A stretch of DNA of 7,407 nt from Fibrobacter sp. (lineage in GTDB: Bacteria > Fibrobacterota > Fibrobacteria > Fibrobacterales > Fibrobacteraceae), in the NCBI GenBank assembly GCA_017550445.1, contig JAFZOV010000002.1, forward strand, positions 1-7,407. The letters are read 5' to 3'. Positions 1 through 5,442 of the stretch are shown here, one piece after another (the stretch's first letter is position 1; each line of letters starts with the position of its first letter). Position numbers and translations under genes: made by a program. The notes under the pieces were generated by a model. The model did no database searches and had not been told where the DNA came from. It saw only the letters and a list, made by a program, of their open reading frames with translations.

Positions 1-894
1 ACAGAAACGGCTACTGTTGCAGAAGCTCCCGCACTGGCCGCTGAAACCGCACCTGCCGCCGCAGCAGAAGAACCTGTCGCAGAACCTGCTGTTGTCGTAG
101 CTCCGAAGGCTGTCCGCGGTGCCGATAACAAGGATGTGGGCCCCTCTTCTGAAGCTGCCCAGCGTTTCCGCGATGCTCGCAATACCGTATATTACGAAAC
201 CGTTTACACCGGCCAGGACGGAGTTCCTGTCCGTACCGTTTATGTTGCCGAACGCGAAGGCAAGGATACGGTCACGATGGATGAACTCAGGGGACTTTAC
301 CCCATGAGCTTTAAAGTCGGTGCCCACGCTTCCGTTGGTGCCTACCAGCTGGCTGGCAGCGATTGGGATAGCGACCAGTACAATGGCATGAACTGGAAGG
401 CCGGTATCATGTCCATTATCCCGTTGAATGCCTACACCATGGGTATCAAGCTCGGCGTTCTTTACGAACAGAGCCGCGCTAGCGAATCGTACTATGTAGA
501 AGATGGCTCGGGTTATAAGGCCCCGACCAGCTACAAGTTCAGCCAGAAGAAAATCGATATTCCGGTGCTCTTTACCTTCAAGGCTGCCACTTCGAGAATC
601 TTCTTCGATCTCGGTGCCGAAATGTCCATTCCCCTGTACGACAAGCTTCGCGTTTCTTATACCGACAAGGCTGACAAGAAACATTCGAGCAAAACGGACA
701 TGATGGATGATTATCGAAATAACCTGGATTGGGCGTTTGTCTTTGGATTCTCGGTCATGGCAAACCAGTACATTTCGCTCGACATCTCTGCTAACCTGGG
801 TATGTCCGACTTGTATGACGGTCACATGAAGAACATGAACCTGAATCTGGATGCCTCTTCCTTCAACGTCGGAATTTCTGTCTACCCGTTCTAA
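1..894 (+). CDS. Outer-membrane beta-barrel protein, 5'-truncated by window edge
   Basis: The frame is open from base 1 to the TAA at 892-894, giving 297 visible residues; the true start and any signal peptide lie upstream. Visible residues 1-40 are a low-complexity Ala/Pro/Glu/Val stretch, probably a flexible periplasmic linker. From about residue 100 on there are roughly eight alternating amphipathic strands (for example FKVGAHASVGA, KKIDIPVLFTFKA, IFFDLGAEMSIPLY, SSFNVGISVYPF). The last residue is Phe after alternating hydrophobics, the usual C-terminal signal for insertion by the BAM complex. The pair 'IDIPVLFTFK...IFFDLGAEMSIPL' resembles the porin-like Outer membrane protein beta-barrel family (PF13568 type). 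An ATG at 136 is internal, because coding-like sequence continues upstream without a stop. A small eight-strand barrel more often has a structural, adhesive or assembly role than acts as a wide pore; the specific function is unknown. The exchanger gene follows after 3 bases, suggesting one transcript. Confidence 0.8.
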   Translation, partial: TETATVAEAPALAAETAPAAAAEEPVAEPAVVVAPKAVRGADNKDVGPSSEAAQRFRDARNTVYYETVYTGQDGVPVRTVYVAEREGKDTVTMDELRGLYPMSFKVGAHASVGAYQLAGSDWDSDQYNGMNWKAGIMSIIPLNAYTMGIKLGVLYEQSRASESYYVEDGSGYKAPTSYKFSQKKIDIPVLFTFKAATSRIFFDLGAEMSIPLYDKLRVSYTDKADKKHSSKTDMMDDYRNNLDWAFVFGFSVMANQYISLDISANLGMSDLYDGHMKNMNLNLDASSFNVGISVYPF

Positions 895-897
895 TTT

Positions 898-1866
898 ATG
901 ATTCTTGCAATTGTCGCTGTAATTCTTGGCCTTGCGGTTCTCGTCTGGAGTGCTGATAAATTCGTGGACGGAGCCGTAGGTATTGCTGAATTTTGCGGCA
1001 TGTCTACACTTTTGATCGGTATGGTTATCGTAGGCTTTGGAACCTCTGCTCCGGAGCTTACGGTTTCTGCTATATCGGCTTCTCAAGGTAACCCCGAGAT
1101 TGCGCTTGGCAATGCTTATGGCAGCAATATTGCAAACATTGCCTTGATTTTAGGGGCGACGGCCTTGATTTCGCCTATACTCATGCAACGTTCGGTGATT
1201 CGTGGTGACTTGCCGAACCTGCTTGTTGTTTCGATTCTTTCGATATTCCTTGTATGCGATGGTTCTGTGGCACGCTGGAATGGTGTTATTTTGCTTGTCG
1301 TATTTGCAATGGCGATGGGCTATAGCATTTGGCGCGAAATGAGAAAGTCTCATGCCGAGGCTTCTGAATCGGCCGAAGGTGAAGTTTCGGAAAAACCTTC
1401 GCTAGGCAAGTCCATTTTTTGGCTTGTTCTTGGCCTTGTGTTGCTTGTGGCGAGTTCCCGTGCGCTGGTCTGGGGCGCTGTCGTAATAGCCCGCACTCTT
1501 GGCGTGAGCGATTTGTTGATTGGCCTTACCATTGTGGCTATCGGAACATCCTTGCCGGAACTGGCCAGCTCCATTGCTGCTGCCCGCAAGGGTGAAAACG
1601 ACCTCGCGCTTGGCAACATTATCGGTTCCAATCTGTTCAATACGCTTGCTGTAGTGGGCCTGGCCGCCACCATTTCGCCCATGGACGAAATCGAGAGCGT
1701 GGTTATCACCCGCGATATGCCGCTCATGACCGCCCTGACCGTGGCCTTGATTATTCTTGGCTTTAGACGTAAAGGTGACGGTCGCTTGAACCGTAGTGCC
1801 GGTGCAATTCTTCTTGCAATTTACGTCGGCTACCTTGCTCTGCTTATTTCGCAAGCAGCCGGTTAA
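898..1866 (+). CDS. YrbG-like Na+/Ca2+ exchanger (CaCA family, inner membrane)
   Basis: The 322-residue protein is close to the usual length of bacterial YrbG-type exchangers (about 320 residues). It has the two inverted alpha-repeats that define the CaCA superfamily. Alpha-1 carries GFGTSAPEL with ion-ligand Glu53 and the following GNAYGSN ending at Asn77. Alpha-2 carries AIGTSLPEL with Glu221 and GNIIGSN ending at Asn245. Two blocks of hydrophobic helices flank a charged loop at about residues 146-171 (Arg/Glu/Ser/Lys-rich), the expected cytoplasmic linker. Members couple Na+ (or H+) flux to Ca2+ export; substrate cannot be fixed from sequence alone. The ATG lies 3 bases after the preceding stop and opens the first helix directly, so no other start is plausible. 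No Shine-Dalgarno sequence is seen in the 20 bases upstream, so translation probably depends on coupling to the OMP gene. Its codons look richer in T-ending forms than the C-ending codons of the OMP gene, consistent with lower expression. Confidence 0.93.
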   Translation: MILAIVAVILGLAVLVWSADKFVDGAVGIAEFCGMSTLLIGMVIVGFGTSAPELTVSAISASQGNPEIALGNAYGSNIANIALILGATALISPILMQRSVIRGDLPNLLVVSILSIFLVCDGSVARWNGVILLVVFAMAMGYSIWREMRKSHAEASESAEGEVSEKPSLGKSIFWLVLGLVLLVASSRALVWGAVVIARTLGVSDLLIGLTIVAIGTSLPELASSIAAARKGENDLALGNIIGSNLFNTLAVVGLAATISPMDEIESVVITRDMPLMTALTVALIILGFRRKGDGRLNRSAGAILLAIYVGYLALLISQAAG

Positions 1867-1890
1867 TTTAATCTGATTTTCAATCTTCCG
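1867..1890. other. Convergent intergenic gap, no clear terminator
   Basis: Only 24 A/T-rich bases separate the exchanger stop from the MBOAT stop on the other strand. No GC-rich hairpin with a T-tract is visible for either direction. Termination may be factor-dependent, or the two transcripts may overlap at their 3' ends. Confidence 0.6.
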
Positions 1891-3741
1891 TTAGAACTGG
1901 AAGTAGATGAAGGGACAGCTGTCTGCGCTCATGAACTGGTATATCACGAAGATGATGAATGCCGTGCTTGCTACCATTAGCGGAATGGGCTGAGAAGCGA
2001 AGGCGATGCGGTAACGGCTCTTGATCTTCTTGGGAATCCAGTGGATGAGCATGCCGGCGACAAACACCAGAATAATGTTGATGTGTTCCCAGGCAATCGT
2101 GCTGAGAGTTCCCCATTTCCAGGCGGTACCCATCTGCTGAACCATGTTCTTTGCGGTATTCCAGGCAACTTCGTTGGCTTCGGCCGGGTCCAGGTTAGAA
2201 CCGGCACGGAAGAAGAGTCGGGTGAAGGTGATAAAGATGAAGGTCAAAGACACGTTCCATGCCACATAGATGCCGTGGATGTACTTGTCGCTGAACAGGC
2301 GGAAAATCAGAACGGAGTAGATGCCCACAAACAGGATGCCGAAATAGGCGGCCGTAATGGCGAAAATGGCAATGTGGGTCTGCTTGAAAATGATGCCGCT
2401 TGCCGCGAGGAGAACAAAGGATGCGATGGCGCGGAAGGTGACGCTGCGCTTGCACCAGATTTTATTGAATACCTGGCCAAAGCCGTTGAGACCGCCCCAA
2501 ATGATAACGTTCCAGCTCGCGCCGTGCCACCAGCCGCCCACAATCTGGGTCGACATGGCGTTCATGTTGGTGGTAATGAACTTGCGGGAATCGGGCTTAA
2601 AGTAAGCGTAAATGGCAATGTAGAGGAAGAACAGGCCAAGGGCAATGCCCACCCAGACGCTACCGGAAAGCATGATGGCCACCAGGCTCAAGAATCCCAT
2701 CCAGAAGTAGGTGCCAAGCGTTGCGTTGCGGTTACCGCCCAGGGGAATGTACAGGTAGTCGCGCCACCAGCTCGAAAGGCTGATGTGCCAACGACGCCAG
2801 AATTCCGTGGGGCTGAGTGCCTTGTAAGGGCTGTTGAAGTTCTGTGGCAGGCGGAAACCCATGAGGAGGGCAACGCCAATGGCAATATCGGTATAGCCCG
2901 AGAAGTCGGCGTACACCTGCAGCGAGTAGGCGAACAATGCAATCAGGTTTTCGAGGCCGGTAAACAGCAGGGGAGTGTCAAAGACGCGGTCCACGAAGTT
3001 GGTCGCCAGGTAGTCGCTCAAGATGATTTTCTTGGCGAATCCGTTCAAAATCCAGAAGACGGCGATGCCGAAGGTGCGGCGGGGCAAGAAGAATTTCTTG
3101 TAAAGCTGCGGCACGAACTTGTCGGCGCGAACAATCGGGCCTGCCACCAGCTGGGGGAAGAAGGACAGGTAGAATCCGAAATCCAGGATGTTCTTGACGG
3201 CTGAAATCTTGCCACGGTAAATATCGATGCAGTAGCTCATGGCCTGGAAGGTGAAGAACGAAATACCCACCGGCAGGATAATGGTATCGACCAGGGAATG
3301 GGTGCCGAACATCTTGTTGCTCGCTGCCGCAAAGAAGTTGTAAACGTGCAGCTCGATGCCGGTAAAGTCGTAAAGGGCGTCTAGGAAGAAGTAGGAATAT
3401 TTGTAGTAGCAGAGTACCAGAAGGTCGATGATGACCACGATGATCATCAGGAACTTCTTTTTCCAGTGCGCTTCGGCTTTTTCAATCCACTTGCCGATAA
3501 AGAAGTTCGCGACAACGCAGAAGGCCAGGATGCAGACGTAGCTGCCGCTGGTCTTGTAGTAGAAGAACAAGCTAGTTGCAAATAAGAACGCGTTGCGGAG
3601 AGCGATGCGGTTCTTGATTAATGTCAGGAAAGCAAATACTACGGCGAAAAATCCCCAGAAATAGAACTGTGTAAACAGCAGGGGACTGTTCGCATCGAAG
3701 GCGAAGGTTCGATTGAGGAATGGAATCAGATAATCTAACAT
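1891..3741 (-). CDS. AlgI-type MBOAT membrane O-acyltransferase
   Basis: The 616-residue polytopic inner-membrane protein belongs to the membrane-bound O-acyltransferase family, AlgI/PatA branch. Visible hallmarks are LPVGISFFTFQAMSY in the first half, YADFSGYTDIAIG (277-289), the core block EFWRRWHISLSSWWRDYLYI with His319, the PLGGNR that follows, WWHGASW with His406, and the C-terminal FIYFQF typical of AlgI-like proteins. The His of the WHGxxW motif corresponds to the essential AlgI histidine. Family members pass an acyl group, usually acetyl from a cytoplasmic donor, across the membrane to a periplasmic partner, here probably one or both upstream SGNH proteins. It is longer than typical AlgI proteins (about 460-520 residues). 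Part of the excess lies between GGNR and WHGASW, where 87 residues separate the two His instead of the usual 40 or so. The start is the only ATG before the first helix; an in-frame stop lies six codons upstream. No good ribosome-binding site is visible, so coupling to SGNH-B is likely. Acceptor glycan unknown. Confidence 0.95.
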   Translation of the reverse strand: MLDYLIPFLNRTFAFDANSPLLFTQFYFWGFFAVVFAFLTLIKNRIALRNAFLFATSLFFYYKTSGSYVCILAFCVVANFFIGKWIEKAEAHWKKKFLMIIVVIIDLLVLCYYKYSYFFLDALYDFTGIELHVYNFFAAASNKMFGTHSLVDTIILPVGISFFTFQAMSYCIDIYRGKISAVKNILDFGFYLSFFPQLVAGPIVRADKFVPQLYKKFFLPRRTFGIAVFWILNGFAKKIILSDYLATNFVDRVFDTPLLFTGLENLIALFAYSLQVYADFSGYTDIAIGVALLMGFRLPQNFNSPYKALSPTEFWRRWHISLSSWWRDYLYIPLGGNRNATLGTYFWMGFLSLVAIMLSGSVWVGIALGLFFLYIAIYAYFKPDSRKFITTNMNAMSTQIVGGWWHGASWNVIIWGGLNGFGQVFNKIWCKRSVTFRAIASFVLLAASGIIFKQTHIAIFAITAAYFGILFVGIYSVLIFRLFSDKYIHGIYVAWNVSLTFIFITFTRLFFRAGSNLDPAEANEVAWNTAKNMVQQMGTAWKWGTLSTIAWEHINIILVFVAGMLIHWIPKKIKSRYRIAFASQPIPLMVASTAFIIFVIYQFMSADSCPFIYFQF

Positions 3742-3756
3742 AACGGTGTCATCTAT
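3742..3756 (-). other. 15-base SGNH-B/MBOAT junction, in frame, no Shine-Dalgarno
   Basis: The SGNH-B TAA is followed by five sense codons (Ile-Asp-Asp-Thr-Val if read) and then the MBOAT ATG in the same frame. No purine-rich ribosome-binding site lies in this gap. Initiation of MBOAT therefore probably relies on ribosomes terminating at the SGNH-B stop. Confidence 0.6.
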
Positions 3757-5442
3757 TTATTTGACTTCACTTTTAGTCTGTGCAGGCAAATTGGCTATAT
3801 GCTCTTGGTATGTCTTGATGATTGCCTTGTAGAACAGGTCGCCCAGAAGGTTGTAGCCGGCCAACTTGAAGTGGACCTTGTCCGCCTTGGCCAGGTCGGC
3901 CTTTTCCCATTTTGCCATGGAACCTAAGCCCCCCATGATGCTGAACTTGTCCCACACGCCTGCACCGTGCTTTTCGGCCAGGGCGAAGAATGCCTTGCGG
4001 GCCACGTCGCCGTTGGGGTGCTGCACGTAGCGTTTTTTCTTGACCTTGCGGTACATGTCGTTGTTGGTCTCGAAAATGATGGCGGCGTTGGGGTTCACTT
4101 TTTTGATACGGGAAATCAGCTTGTCGTAGTCGTCGCGGAACTGCTTGTCGTTAAAGCGTTCTACGTTGGCGTCGTTAATGCCGATGGCGAAAATCACCAG
4201 GTCCGGCTTGTAGTAGGCCAGTTCCTTTTCGAAACGGGGGCAGACTTCTTCAAAGTAGTCATGAACCTTGGCGCCGTTGATGCCCACGCCGGTATAGGTA
4301 ATGCCCGGGTTGTTGGTTTCGGTCAAAATACCCGTAAGCGTAAAACGGGGGCGGGCGTTCTTCTTTGCAGAATCGGGAACGACTTCCGCTTCGGTAATGC
4401 AGTGTTCGTTGGCGTAGTTGGTGGAATCCAGCTCGCCTTCGGCGTAGTTGACAGCCGGTTTGTTTACCATGTCGGCACAGCGACGGGGGCCCTTGGCACG
4501 GGCTTCTTCGCGGGCGAGGCAGGCGGTGTCCAAGACATCGCATTCACCCTGGAACATGGAGTCGCGGGCGACTTCGGGTAACGCTACGTTGTTTGGAATC
4601 TTGGCAGATGGTTCAGGAACCTTCTTGTTCTGGGCTGTGTCGCCGTTTGCTTTTTTCAGGGAATCTTCCTTGGCGCGGGCGATGGAATCTTGAATCAGGG
4701 AGTCCGTGATGAACTGGGCGATGGTTGCCTGCTGCAGGGAATCCATCCAGCGAAATGCTATCTGAATGGTGTCGATGGGGCGGGGACTCGTAAAGACGTA
4801 GCTCTGGCTTGCCGTGTCCAGCTTGCCGTAAATATCGGTTGAATCTACTCGCAGTACGGGGACTACATCGTTGTTGTCGCTGTAGCCGAACAGCCGAAGC
4901 TTGGTTTCGCCCCAGATCGGTTCCGAATTGTACTTGTCCAGAAGGAGGGTGATTTCGGAGCGGGGGTCGCTGGTGCTGACGGCGATGCCCAAGAGGCCAA
5001 GGGGCTTCTTGATTTCGCGCTGCACGTTCTTGTTCATGTCCCAGATGCCCTTGTAGGCGCTGGCGTAGCTGGCGGGCGTGTTGGTGCGGGCGGCGGAGTA
5101 GGGGAACACGAAGCCGCGGCCTGCAGAGGCTCCCGGGTATTCCTTGATAAAGTGTTCGCGGATGCGGCCTGAAATCACGTCGGCCTGCAAGTGGGATCCG
5201 CCCACATGCAGAATGCGCACCTGTCCGCGGTTTTCGAACACCAGGGTGTCCAGCTTGTTGTAGAATGCGTTGAAGGACGCGTTTCCTCTGGGGAACTGAA
5301 TGACGTTAAGCGAGGTGTCGATAAAATCGTAACGGGTCAGGTCGATATTGTAGGCACCTGGGGCTGCCGTTAGTTTTTTCACTTCGCTTGCAACAATGTT
5401 TGTGGTGAGGGCTGCAATCAAGGCTACGGTAAGAAATCTCAT
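3757..5442 (-). CDS. SGNH-B: secreted SGNH/GDSL-type acyl-esterase/transferase-like protein
   Basis: The 561-residue protein starts with a Sec signal peptide (MRFLTVALIAALTTNIVAS, likely cut near residue 19), so it is periplasmic or exported. SGNH blocks are present: block I is HVGGSH with nucleophile Ser83 (the usual GDS Asp is Gly); block II is probably Gly in GVGINGA (about 385-391); block III is FAIGINDAN with Gly421 and Asn423; block V is DKVHF with Asp521 and His524. The triad therefore looks complete. The C-terminal pattern WDxxxxMGGxGxMxKW before DxxHF is shared with SGNH-A and with periplasmic SGNH proteins of the 'peri1' type. A beta-rich region (about 125-233) followed by a hydrophilic insertion (about 234-366) separates blocks I and III by 340 residues, far more than in simple SGNH enzymes. 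All five Cys lie at 301-401. The start is set by a strong Shine-Dalgarno and a 4-base overlap with SGNH-A. Transfer versus hydrolysis cannot be decided from sequence. Confidence 0.85.
   Translation of the reverse strand: MRFLTVALIAALTTNIVASEVKKLTAAPGAYNIDLTRYDFIDTSLNVIQFPRGNASFNAFYNKLDTLVFENRGQVRILHVGGSHLQADVISGRIREHFIKEYPGASAGRGFVFPYSAARTNTPASYASAYKGIWDMNKNVQREIKKPLGLLGIAVSTSDPRSEITLLLDKYNSEPIWGETKLRLFGYSDNNDVVPVLRVDSTDIYGKLDTASQSYVFTSPRPIDTIQIAFRWMDSLQQATIAQFITDSLIQDSIARAKEDSLKKANGDTAQNKKVPEPSAKIPNNVALPEVARDSMFQGECDVLDTACLAREEARAKGPRRCADMVNKPAVNYAEGELDSTNYANEHCITEAEVVPDSAKKNARPRFTLTGILTETNNPGITYTGVGINGAKVHDYFEEVCPRFEKELAYYKPDLVIFAIGINDANVERFNDKQFRDDYDKLISRIKKVNPNAAIIFETNNDMYRKVKKKRYVQHPNGDVARKAFFALAEKHGAGVWDKFSIMGGLGSMAKWEKADLAKADKVHFKLAGYNLLGDLFYKAIIKTYQEHIANLPAQTKSEVK
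5439..5442 (-). other. ATGA stop/start overlap between SGNH-A and SGNH-B
   Basis: Read on the minus strand, ATGA holds the SGNH-B start (ATG, 5442-5440) and the SGNH-A stop (TGA, 5441-5439). This layout favours termination-reinitiation and roughly matched output of the two proteins. Confidence 0.9.

Noticed and set aside
119..307. 62-codon plus-strand frame overlapping the OMP gene
   Set aside because: It overlaps the OMP reading frame in another phase, has no ribosome-binding site and no recognisable product.
1402..1854. 150-codon open frame on the minus strand opposite the exchanger
   Set aside because: The translation is Gly/His/Asn/Lys-rich without motifs, and the plus strand here encodes the second CaCA alpha-repeat.
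1840..1858. Hairpin CTGCTT-7 bases-AAGCAG near the end of the exchanger gene, as a terminator
   Set aside because: The 6-base stem lies inside the coding region, has modest GC content and is not followed directly by a T-run. The nearest T-run is four bases, about 17 bases further on. Probably chance.
2041..3204. 387-codon open frame on the plus strand opposite the MBOAT gene
   Set aside because: Its translation is low in hydrophobic order and rich in Gly/Glu/Asn/Val with no recognisable motif. The opposite strand encodes a clear MBOAT protein; its C-ending codons leave few stops on the complement.
3737..3754. Tiny upstream frame ATG ACA CCG TTA TGT TAG overlapping the MBOAT start on the minus strand, as a leader peptide
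   Set aside because: It is only five codons long, has no ribosome-binding site and carries no regulatory codon pattern; an ATG here is easily accidental.
3967..4581. 204-codon open frame on the plus strand opposite SGNH-B
   Set aside because: Val/Gly/Phe-rich shadow with no ribosome-binding site or family resemblance; the minus strand here encodes the SGNH-B insertion and block III.
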